Positions 6,957 to 15,818 of a stretch of 29,388 bases of DNA are shown one piece after another. Where the stretch lies: positions 1 through 29,388 of the forward strand of contig JAAYQB010000135.1 of NCBI GenBank assembly GCA_012519525.1. Direction: 5' to 3'. This DNA is from Bacteroidales bacterium (GTDB taxonomy: Bacteria; Bacteroidota; Bacteroidia; Bacteroidales; WCHB1-69). The notes under the pieces were generated by a model. It was given only the letters and a program-made list of their open reading frames with translations. It made no database searches and was not told the DNA's origin. Positions within the stretch are counted from its first letter, which is position 1, and each line of letters begins with the position of its first letter. Both the position numbers and the translations under genes were made by a program.

Positions 6957-8846
6957 CTAATTTCTAATTTCTTTCTCGCTCAGCACTAACCAACGTTCCA
7001 TTTTTTCGTCTAAATCTTTCTCTACAAGAGCATATTGTTTATAAACTTCCTCTATTTCGTTGGCATTGCCTGTTGGCTCGGACATTTGTTGTATAAATTT
7101 GTTTTTTTTATTTTCCAATGTTTCTATCTCTTGCTCCAATTGTTCTAATTCTTTTTTTTCTTTATAAGTCAAAGAATTCGTTTTTGTAGTGAGTTTTTTC
7201 GTTTTTGGTTTTTCCGTTTTTTTATTTATTTTTAAACCTTTCTCTATTAACGTTTTTTGTTTTTTATAATCGCTGTAATTACCATAAAAATCCTTAATTT
7301 TTCCATTCCCTTCAAAAACAAATAAATGATCTACTAATTTATTCATAAACCACCTATCGTGCGAAACAATTAATAAACATCCTCTAAACGACAATAAAAA
7401 ATCCTCTAAAATATTGAGCGTTTCTATATCAAAGTCGTTAGTGGGTTCGTCGAGTATAAGGAAATTCGGATTTTTCATTAGCACTAATAGTAAATAAAAT
7501 TTCCGCTTTTGTCCTCCGCTTAAACTTTCATAATAAGTGTATTGTGATTGAAAAGAAAATCCAAAATGGTTTAAAAATTGTGAAGCGGAAATATAATTTC
7601 CATTTTCCATGCATATCATTTCCGCCTGTTCTTTTACTATATCAATCAAGCGTTTTCCATGATACGATTGCGACAATCCATCTTGTTTGTAATAGCCGAA
7701 CACAATGGTTTCGCCGGCAACAATACGACCTGCACTTGGTTTTAACTCGTTCATTATTAGTTTTAGCAATGTTGTTTTTCCCGAACCGTTCGGTCCTACT
7801 ATTCCACAACGCTCACCTCTTTTGAAAACATAGGAAAAGTCGTGAATTATCCAATCTTTATCGTATGTGAAATCAAGATTATTAATTTCCAATATTTTTT
7901 TTCCAATACGTTCGTTTTTAACGGCAAAATCAGACGGCGTTTGCTGAATCTTCTGATTGGCTTTTTGTTTGATATCTTCAAAGCGTTGAATGCGTGCTTT
8001 CGCTTTGGCAGTACGTGCTTGCGGTATCGCTTTAATCCATTCTAATTCTCTACGATAAACAGACTTAGCACTTTCTATTTCCGATAATTGATTGGCAATA
8101 CGTTCTGCTTTTTTTATTAAAAAATAATCGTATTTTCCTTTGTATTTATACAATTTTCCTCCGTCTAATTCCAAAATATCGCTACATATATTGTCTAGAA
8201 AAAAACGGTCGTGAGTAACAAGTAGAAAAGTCATATTGGCATTGGACAAATAATCTTCTAACCACTCTATCATTTCAATATCAAGATGATTGGTAGGTTC
8301 GTCCAATAATAACACTTCCGAATCGGATAGTAAAGTTTGTGCTAAAGCTACTTTTTTCCTTTCTCCGCCCGATAATGAATTAAAATTAGAAAAAATATCA
8401 TCAATTTTAAATTTACTTAAAATTTCTTTTACCCTATTTTCAAAATTCCATGCATCAATAGCGTCCATTTTCAGCATTATCTTTTCCAATTTTCTTTTAT
8501 TATCAACACTTGCATCAATGCTATACGCTTTTAATGCTTTTTCATATTCTTTTACCGTTTTTATCAGCGGACTATTGGTGTTCAGAACAACATCTAATAT
8601 GCTATGTTCATCATAATCTTCGTTGATTTGAGGCAAGTAAGCAACATGAATATCATTTCTACATGTAACTTTTCCTTCGTCAGCAGGTTCAAGTCCCATA
8701 ATGATATTCAATAGAGTAGATTTTCCTGTTCCATTTTGAGCAATCAAAGCTACTTTCTGTCCTTTTTCTATTCCAAAGCTGATAGCATCAAACAACAACT
8801 TATCTCCATAGCTTTTTACAAGGTTCTCAACACTAATATAATTCAT
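6957..8846 (-). CDS. uup: ABC-F ATPase, Uup-like
   Basis: Soluble 629-residue protein with two ABC ATPase domains and no membrane segments. Domain 1 has Walker A at 36-44 (AQNGTGKST), signature LSGGE (158-162) and Walker B LLLDEPTNHLD (179-189). The inter-domain linker (about 245-310) contains the charged helical pair and EWIKAIPQARTAKAKAR, typical of Uup. Domain 2 has Walker A GPNGSGKTT (352-360), LSGGQ (443-447) and LILDEPTNDFD (464-474). The C-terminal 70 residues (about 560-629) are a glutamate/lysine-rich coiled coil, matching the C-terminal domain of Uup. Uup-clade ABC-F proteins act on ribosomes and have been linked to transposon excision and ribosome assembly in E. coli. All ATPase motifs are intact. 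It is monocistronic: a hairpin follows the stop directly and a possible -7 box precedes the start. An antibiotic-resistance ABC-F is less likely given the C-terminal coiled coil. Confidence 0.85.
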   Translation of the reverse strand: MNYISVENLVKSYGDKLLFDAISFGIEKGQKVALIAQNGTGKSTLLNIIMGLEPADEGKVTCRNDIHVAYLPQINEDYDEHSILDVVLNTNSPLIKTVKEYEKALKAYSIDASVDNKRKLEKIMLKMDAIDAWNFENRVKEILSKFKIDDIFSNFNSLSGGERKKVALAQTLLSDSEVLLLDEPTNHLDIEMIEWLEDYLSNANMTFLLVTHDRFFLDNICSDILELDGGKLYKYKGKYDYFLIKKAERIANQLSEIESAKSVYRRELEWIKAIPQARTAKAKARIQRFEDIKQKANQKIQQTPSDFAVKNERIGKKILEINNLDFTYDKDWIIHDFSYVFKRGERCGIVGPNGSGKTTLLKLIMNELKPSAGRIVAGETIVFGYYKQDGLSQSYHGKRLIDIVKEQAEMICMENGNYISASQFLNHFGFSFQSQYTYYESLSGGQKRKFYLLLVLMKNPNFLILDEPTNDFDIETLNILEDFLLSFRGCLLIVSHDRWFMNKLVDHLFVFEGNGKIKDFYGNYSDYKKQKTLIEKGLKINKKTEKPKTKKLTTKTNSLTYKEKKELEQLEQEIETLENKKNKFIQQMSEPTGNANEIEEVYKQYALVEKDLDEKMERWLVLSEKEIRN

Positions 8847-8862
8847 AGAATAAATATTTTTA

Positions 8863-8870
8863 CAAAAATA
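8863..8870 (-). promoter_or_regulatory. Candidate -7 box for uup
   Basis: On the minus strand this reads TATTTTTG, an exact match to the Bacteroidota -7 consensus TAnnTTTG. It ends 16 bases before the uup start, which would leave a short leader. No clear TTTG -33 element is seen at the expected distance, and the region is very AT-rich, so a chance match is possible. Confidence 0.35.
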
Positions 8871-8989
8871 ATAAATAATGATAGATAATACAGTAATTTT
8901 TTTATAAAAATATTTTTAGTCAAATAAGAATGGAAAATAAAGTACAACAAAATAAATGAATAAACGTTTTTAAAATAAATTATTTTTTT

Positions 8990-9088
8990 ATGAGAGGAAT
9001 ATGCCCAAGCGATTTTGAAACACAAGTAGATGATTATAAAGCATGTGAGTTTCATACGACCTTAACTGAAAAAATCATAAGCGTATGA
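8990..9088 (+). CDS. Short ORF (32 residues) overlapping the receptor start
   Basis: An ATG ORF ending in TGA that overlaps the ATG of the TonB receptor as ATGA (9085-9088), a typical coupling arrangement. The peptide starts MRGICPSDFETQ and ends LTEKIISV; it has two cysteines and mixed polar residues. Its bases are visibly richer in G and C than the preceding 140 bases, which are nearly all A/T, so it looks like coding sequence. It may be a leader peptide, the 3' remnant of a lost gene, or a small protein. I recognise no family. It is too short to be sure it is translated. Confidence 0.35.
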   Translation: MRGICPSDFETQVDDYKACEFHTTLTEKIISV

Positions 9089-11460
9089 AAATCAAATTTT
9101 TCTTTTGTGTATTTTTTTTATTATTTACTATCAATCAATCATATAGTCAAAAGAAATACAGTATTAGCGGCTATATAAAAGATGCTCGCAACGGCGAGGC
9201 GATGACAGGTGCTACTGTTTATGCAAAAGAAAATTATAAAGGCACTACCGCCAATACTTACGGCTTTTATTCCTTTACATTGGAAGAGGGAAGTTATACC
9301 ATTCAAGTATCGTTTATCGGCTATGAAACTTATTCTCAAACTATTGTTTTAAACAAAAATTTAACCATCGATGTAGAACTTAACCCTATAAGCATAGAAA
9401 CGCAAGAAGTCGTTATCAAAGGTTCACGCGGCAGAGATAATATTTCTACCACTGACATGGGTAAGACCGAAATTAAAATTGAAACGATAAAAAAAATGCC
9501 GATGTTTTTCGGAGAGCTGGACCTTATCAAAACCATACAACTATTGCCCGGAATACAAAGTTCGGGCGAAGGCAGTTCAGGCTACAATGTAAGAGGAGGA
9601 GGAATTGACCAGAATTTAATTTTATTAGATGGAGCTACCATCTACAATGTCAGTCATTTATTTGGATTTTTCTCTATTTTCAATACCGATGCCATACGCT
9701 CTGCCGATATGATTAAAGCAGGAATGCCCGCTAATTTCGGCGGACGACTTTCTTCCATATTAGATGTTAATATGAAAGAAGGAAATATAAAAAAATATGA
9801 GGTGGATGGCGGTATCGGCTTAATTTATTCTCGCCTCAACGTTCAAGGACCTGTGGTAAAAAACAAAGCCTCGTTTTTACTTTCCGGCAGAAGAACTTAT
9901 GTCGATTTAGTGATTCAACCTTTTTTATTTAAAGATTCCGAGTTAAAAGGCATGCGTTTTTATTTTTATGATTTAAACGGCAAAATCAATTGGATTATCA
10001 ACAACAAACATCGAGTCTTTTTAAGCGGTTATTACGGAAGCGATATCTATGGTTTTCAGCATTCGAGCAACATTTCTAATGATATGAAATTTTTATTTAA
10101 ATGGAACAATGCTTCGGCATCTTTACGATGGAATTACATTATCAATAATCAGTTGTTTTTAAACACTTCCCTATTGTTTAGCGACTATAATTTCAATACC
10201 GATTTGATGATTGACATTTACAATTTTTCTATTTTATCGAGCATACGCGATTACACTGCCAAAACAGAACTCAGCTACCAACCCAACACAGAACATCTTT
10301 TAAAATTCGGAGGCAATTATATTTACCATACATTTACGCCTAACACCTATTCAGCCCTTTCGGGCGATGTAAATATGAATGTGCAAACACAAGGCATCTA
10401 TTACGCCAACGAAGTAGCTTTTTATGCTTTGGACGAATTTCAAATTGGAAAACGATTTAAATTCAACATAGGATTAAGAGGTTCTTATTTTGAACATATT
10501 GGACCTTTCACAAGCTACTTACTCGATGAATTGGGAAAAACAAAAGATTCTGTCAAATTCAAAAAAGGAGAACACATTAAAGGATATTGGGGAGTAGAAC
10601 CTCGCCTATCCGTCCGCTTTGCAATCGATACTTTTACCTCTATCAAGGCTTCGTATACACATAACTATCAATACATTCATCAAGTTGCACTATCAACCAT
10701 TTCCTTGCCTACCGACGCTTGGATTCCCAGTAATAGTTTAGTAAAACCTCAAATCGGCAACCAATATTCTTTAGGATTCTATCGTAATTTTATTAATAAT
10801 ACCTTAGAAACATCGATTGAAGTTTATTATAAAGACATGAAAAACTTAGTCGAATACAAAGAAGGCTATTCACCTTTTACTGAAATCACTTCCGGTTTAG
10901 AACATCAATATACGCAAGGAAACGGATATGGATATGGTGTGGAATTTTTCATTAATAAAACACAAGGAAGATTCACAGGATGGATAGGTTATACTTTGGC
11001 ATGGACAAAACGAAAATTTCCGGAATTAAATGGAGGAAAAGTATTTTACGCTAAAAACGATAGGCGGCATGATGTTTCTATTACTTTATCTTATGAAATA
11101 CTTCCTAATTTGAATACTTCTTTGGTGTGGGTGTACGCTACAGGCAACACAATGACAATTCCTGTAGGTTTTTATTTTCTCGGCTATAATTTAATTACCG
11201 AATACAGCGAGAAAAATGCTTATCGTATTGACCCCTATCATCGTTTAGACATATCTGTTAATTGGACTATTAGACGTACTGAAAAATTTGAACACTCTCT
11301 CAACTTTTCAGTTTACAATGTTTACAATCGTCGAAATCCTTTTTTCATATCCATTAACACACAGTTTAATAGCGAAAATTTTTCACTCAATAATACAGCC
11401 TATCAAATGTCATTGTTCCCTATTATGCCATCAATTTCATGGAACTTCAAATTCAAATAA
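9085..11460 (+). CDS. TonB-dependent receptor with CarboxypepD_reg-like N-terminus
   Basis: 791 residues, outer membrane. A signal peptide (FFFCVFFLLFTINQSYS, cleavage near residue 21) is followed by a CarboxypepD_reg-like Ig domain at about 24-107 (SISGYIKDARNGEAMTGATV, TANTYGFYSFTLEEGSY). The plug domain (about 125-235) includes LIKTIQLLPGIQSSGEG, YNVRGGG and NLILLDGATIYN. The rest is a 22-strand-type barrel with many aromatic-rich strands, ending WNFKFK. Such receptors import large or scarce substrates using TonB energy. There is no SusD-like lipoprotein next to it, so it is not a SusCD pair, and the ligand cannot be told. The gene starts inside the stop of a 32-codon ORF. A BatD-like protein gene follows 55 bases downstream. 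Confidence 0.9.
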   Translation: MKIKFFFCVFFLLFTINQSYSQKKYSISGYIKDARNGEAMTGATVYAKENYKGTTANTYGFYSFTLEEGSYTIQVSFIGYETYSQTIVLNKNLTIDVELNPISIETQEVVIKGSRGRDNISTTDMGKTEIKIETIKKMPMFFGELDLIKTIQLLPGIQSSGEGSSGYNVRGGGIDQNLILLDGATIYNVSHLFGFFSIFNTDAIRSADMIKAGMPANFGGRLSSILDVNMKEGNIKKYEVDGGIGLIYSRLNVQGPVVKNKASFLLSGRRTYVDLVIQPFLFKDSELKGMRFYFYDLNGKINWIINNKHRVFLSGYYGSDIYGFQHSSNISNDMKFLFKWNNASASLRWNYIINNQLFLNTSLLFSDYNFNTDLMIDIYNFSILSSIRDYTAKTELSYQPNTEHLLKFGGNYIYHTFTPNTYSALSGDVNMNVQTQGIYYANEVAFYALDEFQIGKRFKFNIGLRGSYFEHIGPFTSYLLDELGKTKDSVKFKKGEHIKGYWGVEPRLSVRFAIDTFTSIKASYTHNYQYIHQVALSTISLPTDAWIPSNSLVKPQIGNQYSLGFYRNFINNTLETSIEVYYKDMKNLVEYKEGYSPFTEITSGLEHQYTQGNGYGYGVEFFINKTQGRFTGWIGYTLAWTKRKFPELNGGKVFYAKNDRRHDVSITLSYEILPNLNTSLVWVYATGNTMTIPVGFYFLGYNLITEYSEKNAYRIDPYHRLDISVNWTIRRTEKFEHSLNFSVYNVYNRRNPFFISINTQFNSENFSLNNTAYQMSLFPIMPSISWNFKFK

Positions 11461-11515
11461 AATATTTTTTAATTGGCTTACGTTTATTTTATACTTAATT
11501 TAAGATATTAAAAAA

Positions 11516-12463
11516 ATGAAATTTAAACAGTTAATTCTATTTTTTTTGAGTAGTTACCACTTGTTTTCCTATACTCAAACTTTCCATTATAAAGCAGAAG
11601 CAACAGTTGATTCTAATCAAATATTAATCGGCGACCATATCCGTTTACGACTTTCTATTACCGCCGATTCGCAATCAAACATTTTATTTCCTACATTAAA
11701 AGATACTGCCATTCAAGGCTTTGAAATCATACATTATGAAAACATAAAAATTGACACTCAAGAAAATGCTCTCTTTTATTCTCAAAATTTCACTTTAACT
11801 TCTTTCGATTCGGGAACTTACTTGATTCCACCTATCCAATTCTATAATACCGATTCGATTTTATTGGCGGAAACACAAGCTATTCAAATTAAGGTCAACA
11901 CTTTAGATGTAGATACCACCCAAGCCATTAAAGACATCAAACCTCCTCTCAGCGTTCCTCTGACATGGAAAGAAATTTATCCTTATTTGATAATAGGTGC
12001 CATAGCCGCACTACTTGTATTGTTAATTATCTTCCTGATTAAACGTATTAAAATAAGAAAAAAACCTCAAGTCGTCGAAAAACAAAAACCGAGTTTACCC
12101 GCACATATTATTGCTTTAGAGGCTTTAGAAAAACTACGTTTGAAAAAATTATGGCAACAAGGAGAAATAAAACAATACTACTCTGAACTGACAGACATAT
12201 TGCGTATTTATATCGAAAACAGATGGGATATCCAAGCTATGGAAATGGTAAGTAGCGAAATTATAGAGTCGCTTAATTTACAGCTTAATAATCATGAATT
12301 GGTTGAAAAAATAAACATAGCATTATCGCATGCCGATTTGGTTAAATTTGCCAAAGGCAATCCTCTTCCCAATGAAAATCAATTGAGTTTCGACTACATC
12401 GTCTCTTTTGTAAAAACAACCGCTTTGACAGATGAACAGAAAGAAAACAATAAGGAGTTATAA
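11516..12463 (+). CDS. BatD/DUF4381-like membrane protein of the Bat type
   Basis: 315 residues: signal peptide (1 to about 21), an all-beta periplasmic region (about 22-130) resembling the Ig-like repeats of BatD, one membrane helix (about 153-175, YPYLIIGAIAALLVLLIIFLI region), and a basic cytosolic helical domain with LRLKKLWQQGEIKQYYSEL and LRIYIENRW, typical of the DUF4381-like protein that sits before batA in Bacteroidota moxR operons. Its stop is three bases before the batA start, so the two are certainly co-transcribed. The usual partners moxR and DUF58 are not upstream; a TonB receptor is. The role is inferred from family and position: envelope-stress or aerotolerance complexes. Confidence 0.65.
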   Translation: MKFKQLILFFLSSYHLFSYTQTFHYKAEATVDSNQILIGDHIRLRLSITADSQSNILFPTLKDTAIQGFEIIHYENIKIDTQENALFYSQNFTLTSFDSGTYLIPPIQFYNTDSILLAETQAIQIKVNTLDVDTTQAIKDIKPPLSVPLTWKEIYPYLIIGAIAALLVLLIIFLIKRIKIRKKPQVVEKQKPSLPAHIIALEALEKLRLKKLWQQGEIKQYYSELTDILRIYIENRWDIQAMEMVSSEIIESLNLQLNNHELVEKINIALSHADLVKFAKGNPLPNENQLSFDYIVSFVKTTALTDEQKENNKEL

Positions 12464-12466
12464 ATC

Positions 12467-13486
12467 ATGAAACATATCACATATTTTATTAATTATCTTT
12501 CGTCTCTTGACTTTCTATATCCGAAACTATTGTTCTTACTACTGCTTATTCCTGTTTTTATTGCTTTTTATATATGGAAAAGAAAAAAAATACATGCACC
12601 CTTTGTCGTATCCGGCGAACTTCCTTTTAAGCATAAAGAAAAAAGCATAAAACAGCGATTATTTTTTCTTCCTTTTGTTTTACGTATGCTCGTGTTTTCG
12701 CTTGTTATTATCGCATTGGCACGTCCGCAATCTTCATTTTCACATAAAACAGTTGATGTAGAAGGCATTGACATTGTTATGGCGTTAGACATATCGAGCA
12801 GTATGATGGCGATGGATTTGAAACCTAATCGCATGGAAGCATCTAAAAATGTGATAAAAAAATTTATCGAAAATCGTCCTAACGACAGAATCGGATTGGT
12901 AGTTTACAGCGGCGAAGCATTTACAAAATGTCCTTTGACAAGCGACCACCGCACCTTGCTTTCCACTTTAAAATCAACAACTTTTGGCTACGGCATAATA
13001 GATGACGGAACCGCCATCGGCGATGGATTGGGAACGGCAATCAACAGATTGAGAGAAAGTAAAGCTAAAAGTAAAGTTATTATTTTACTTTCGGACGGCG
13101 CCAATAACACAGGCTACTTAGACCCTCTTTCAGCTGCCGAAATAGCAAAAGAATATCAAATCAGAGTATATACCATTGGCTGCGGAACTTACGGCAAAGC
13201 CCCTATTAACATTCCCAATTACGGACTTATCTATGCAGAAGTAGATATTGATGAAGATTTACTACAAAACATTGCTGATAAAACAAATGGAAAGTATTTT
13301 AGGGCTCAAAATACGGCAAGATTAAAAGTGATATACGAAGAAATCAATAAAATGGAAAAGACACGTATTCAAGAAACTCTTTTCACTAATAAATCCGATG
13401 AATTTTTCCCTTTTTTATTAATTGCCCTTGTTATATTTACTATTGAATTTGTTTTACGATATACGGTTTTTCGCATTTATCCGTAA
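12467..13486 (+). CDS. batA: BatA-like VWA membrane protein
   Basis: 339 residues. Membrane helices lie at about 19-37 and 66-84, a von Willebrand A domain at about 101-300, and a final helix at about 318-335. The metal-ion-dependent adhesion site is complete: D108, S110, S112 (DISSS), T182 (DDGTAIGDG) and D210 (LLSDGANN). This is the architecture of BatA, part of the Bacteroides aerotolerance operon, whose products are thought to form an envelope complex with a MoxR ATPase. Here it has only the upstream BatD-like partner. batB, batC, batD and moxR are absent from the window. The stop lies one base from the stop of the convergent asparagine-synthetase-like gene, with no terminator between. 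Confidence 0.8.
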   Translation: MKHITYFINYLSSLDFLYPKLLFLLLLIPVFIAFYIWKRKKIHAPFVVSGELPFKHKEKSIKQRLFFLPFVLRMLVFSLVIIALARPQSSFSHKTVDVEGIDIVMALDISSSMMAMDLKPNRMEASKNVIKKFIENRPNDRIGLVVYSGEAFTKCPLTSDHRTLLSTLKSTTFGYGIIDDGTAIGDGLGTAINRLRESKAKSKVIILLSDGANNTGYLDPLSAAEIAKEYQIRVYTIGCGTYGKAPINIPNYGLIYAEVDIDEDLLQNIADKTNGKYFRAQNTARLKVIYEEINKMEKTRIQETLFTNKSDEFFPFLLIALVIFTIEFVLRYTVFRIYP

Positions 13487-13487
13487 T

Positions 13488-15344
13488 TTAACCCAAACTG
13501 TTTCGCCAGATTAAATAATTCATGCATCGAAATGCAAATTGCTTGAAAACAATATTATCTGCAGCAAATTGCTTATCCCATATTAAAAACAAATGTTCTT
13601 TGTTAATGATATTGTCTTTGTCCGGAAGATTGTGCAAGTAAGCTTTCATCTCATCGGCTATTTGTTCCAACCATTTATTCTCAGGAGTATAAAATCCCAC
13701 TTTTTGCTTACGCAATAATACTTCTTCAGGAACAACTCCTTTCATGGCTTCTCTTAAAATATATTTACTCCATCCTTTGTGCAGTTTATAAATAGAAGGC
13801 GTTTCAAATACATGTTGTGCTAATGCACGACTGTCTGCAAATGGAGTTAAACAATCTATTCCAAAATTAGCAGCCGAATGTTCACCCCATCGCAAAAGAA
13901 AAGAAAGATAAAAAGTAAAATCTTCGTATAGATACTCGTTGAAATTTTCTTTTATTGGCATTCTATTTTTTTTGCGTCGGAAATAAGCATTCACTCTATC
14001 GGAAGATAAAGAAGCAATAATCTCCTTTCTCTTTAAAAAAGCGAAATGTTTTTCTTTCAATAAGTTTCTTTTAACAAAATCTTTCAGCAAGACTTTAAGT
14101 ATCGTTCTCAAAGATAAATCAGCATTCGATAAATTTTTAGTCAATCGCATTCCGTCTTTGAACATCCACTCCGAAAACAATTCATTAAGCATCAACGAAT
14201 AGTAGTGATTATAACCACCAAACAATTCATCACTCCCTTGACCATCAATCATCGATTCAAATCCGGCTTGAGACACTGCTTCTATTACTTTGTATTGAGC
14301 TAAAGAACTAGTGTTAAAAATAGGTATTCCTTGACAATCCACTATGCGTTTACAATCATCTATTAATGTTTGAGAAGTGCAATTAACTTTTACCCACTCG
14401 GCATCGGTATATCGAACAATTCTTTCTGCCCATAGGGTTTCTCCCTGATTAATATCGTTCACTGCCGTAAATACTGTCAATGGTATTTCTTTATTTATTG
14501 CTTTTACAGTACAAGCTATAGCCGAACTATCCAAACCACCGCTTAATCCGACTGCCAATTGAGTTTTTCCTGCTATATGATTTTCCATAGCGTTAAAAAA
14601 CAAATCTTTCGTTTTAGCTACAATGATTTTTTCATCGTACTCATTGTATCTTCCCACACACGATTTATAAGGAAGACGAAAGTATTGTTTGTGTAGTATT
14701 TCTTTTTTAGTCCGTGAATACGCAATAAAATTAGAAGGTGCTACAGCCTCTATTTCTACAAAAAAATCTTGTTGATGCTTCATAATATCTCCCCATAACA
14801 AATAAGAAACAACAGCCTCTTGTTTAATATGTATTTGCTCAGGAAACATTGTATAAATAGGTCGAATTTCAGAAGAAAATACTAAAAAATCTTCAGATTG
14901 GAAAAAAAACAATGGACTTGTTCCGGTAAAATCTCGAACGGCATATATTTTTTCTATTTTTTTATCTATTAAAATAATACTCCCATAACCTTCCCATAAA
15001 GAAAAGGCAATCTCTCCTAATTGTAGATATAAATCAGCTATTAATTCTTCATCGGAACTACTATCGTTTATTTCGGGATAGGTTGCTATGAGGTGTTTTC
15101 TATTCAGTATTTTTCCGGCAAAAACAAGGCTAATACTATCGTTAGTAAAAATAGATGCTTCTGCTTGCGTATTATCGCTTGTAACACCAAGTCCTATATT
15201 ACTATTCATTTCATTCTGAGGAAGCAATATGCAATGCTGATGTTTTCCTCTATGCAATAAAGAGGCTAATCCATAGTGCAATTTCTCAGAAATAAATTGT
15301 TTTGTGGATTGTTTCTTTGCTATTACCGCAAGTAATCCTTTCAT
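13488..15344 (-). CDS. Asparagine-synthetase-like amide ligase lacking the glutaminase cysteine
   Basis: 618 residues, cytosolic. The N-terminal half (about 1-200) has a class II glutamine amidotransferase fold (FAGKILNRKHL matching the usual NGEIYN region, then YAVRDFTGTSPLFFF). The catalytic cysteine that must be residue 2 is missing: the protein starts MKGLLAVIA, and no in-frame alternative start would supply it. The C-terminal synthetase domain is intact, with the PP-loop LSGGLDSS (267-274), DGQGSDELFGGY (367-378) and GFYTPENKWLE near the end. The enzyme should therefore adenylate a carboxylate but take free ammonia or another amine, as beta-lactam synthetase and lasso-peptide cyclases do with dead glutaminase domains. 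No lasso precursor or B protein is adjacent. It follows a lipoprotein gene by 31 bases. The substrate is unknown. Confidence 0.8.
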   Translation of the reverse strand: MKGLLAVIAKKQSTKQFISEKLHYGLASLLHRGKHQHCILLPQNEMNSNIGLGVTSDNTQAEASIFTNDSISLVFAGKILNRKHLIATYPEINDSSSDEELIADLYLQLGEIAFSLWEGYGSIILIDKKIEKIYAVRDFTGTSPLFFFQSEDFLVFSSEIRPIYTMFPEQIHIKQEAVVSYLLWGDIMKHQQDFFVEIEAVAPSNFIAYSRTKKEILHKQYFRLPYKSCVGRYNEYDEKIIVAKTKDLFFNAMENHIAGKTQLAVGLSGGLDSSAIACTVKAINKEIPLTVFTAVNDINQGETLWAERIVRYTDAEWVKVNCTSQTLIDDCKRIVDCQGIPIFNTSSLAQYKVIEAVSQAGFESMIDGQGSDELFGGYNHYYSLMLNELFSEWMFKDGMRLTKNLSNADLSLRTILKVLLKDFVKRNLLKEKHFAFLKRKEIIASLSSDRVNAYFRRKKNRMPIKENFNEYLYEDFTFYLSFLLRWGEHSAANFGIDCLTPFADSRALAQHVFETPSIYKLHKGWSKYILREAMKGVVPEEVLLRKQKVGFYTPENKWLEQIADEMKAYLHNLPDKDNIINKEHLFLIWDKQFAADNIVFKQFAFRCMNYLIWRNSLG

Positions 15345-15375
15345 AGAAAGTAATAAAAATAATCGAAAAACAATA

Positions 15376-15738
15376 TTAGATGTTTTTCTTTAGCCAAACG
15401 GTTTGCTCTACTACTTCTCCTGCTTTTAAATTAATCACACCGATAGCAGTCATATCACCTTTTACTGCTTTTATGCCTAAATTTGCTTCGTTTTTCCACA
15501 CATTTTTAATTTGTCCTTTTTCGTCGGTAGTTCCTACAAAATAGACATTTTCTGCATATTCTTTTTCACCAACATAGACAGTGCAACCCGGCACAGGATC
15601 GCCTATAGCCGAATTTCCATCATGAGATTGCATTACTGTAATAATGCCTGTACAATCGGTGTATTTATCGCATGAGCTAGAAAGAAAACTCACAAAAACC
15701 AGATTTACAACTAATAAAATAATGTACTTTCGTTTCAT
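15376..15738 (-). CDS. Small lipoprotein with Ig-like fold
   Basis: 120 residues with a lipoprotein signal: basic start, hydrophobic stretch, and FLSSSC with the lipidated cysteine at 23 followed by D. The mature part contains two further cysteines close together in sequence (C29 and one in VPGCTVYV), which may form a disulfide, and then beta-rich sequence (FVGTTDEKGQIKNVW, LKAGEVVEQTVWLKK) resembling a carboxypeptidase-regulatory-like domain. It is the first gene of a minus-strand pair with the asparagine-synthetase-like enzyme 31 bases downstream, preceded by an exact TAnnTTTG box. Function unknown; it acts at the outer membrane or periplasm. Confidence 0.7.
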   Translation of the reverse strand: MKRKYIILLVVNLVFVSFLSSSCDKYTDCTGIITVMQSHDGNSAIGDPVPGCTVYVGEKEYAENVYFVGTTDEKGQIKNVWKNEANLGIKAVKGDMTAIGVINLKAGEVVEQTVWLKKNI

Positions 15739-15818
15739 AAATATCTATTTTTAAAATTTTATTCTAAAACAACTCTTTATGTGCTTTTTTTTTGTAATAT
15801 TGCTTTTTTTTATCAATG

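Noticed and set aside
6957..8846. Antibiotic-resistance ABC-F protein
   Set aside because: The linker and the C-terminal coiled coil match the Uup clade; nothing suggests a resistance cassette or mobile element nearby.
8843..9055. Minus-strand ORF of 70 residues upstream of uup
   Set aside because: The composition is almost only I, F, L, Y and K from AT-rich DNA, it overlaps the plus-strand coding-like ORF at 8990-9088, and it has no family features.
9085..11460. A SusCD-type polysaccharide utilisation locus
   Set aside because: The receptor has no SusD-like lipoprotein or glycan-active enzyme beside it; the neighbours are Bat-like proteins and Uup.
13488..15344. A lasso-peptide biosynthetic cluster
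   Set aside because: The cysteine-less synthetase is compatible with a cyclase, but no precursor peptide, leader peptidase (B2), RiPP-recognition element (B1) or transporter is adjacent.
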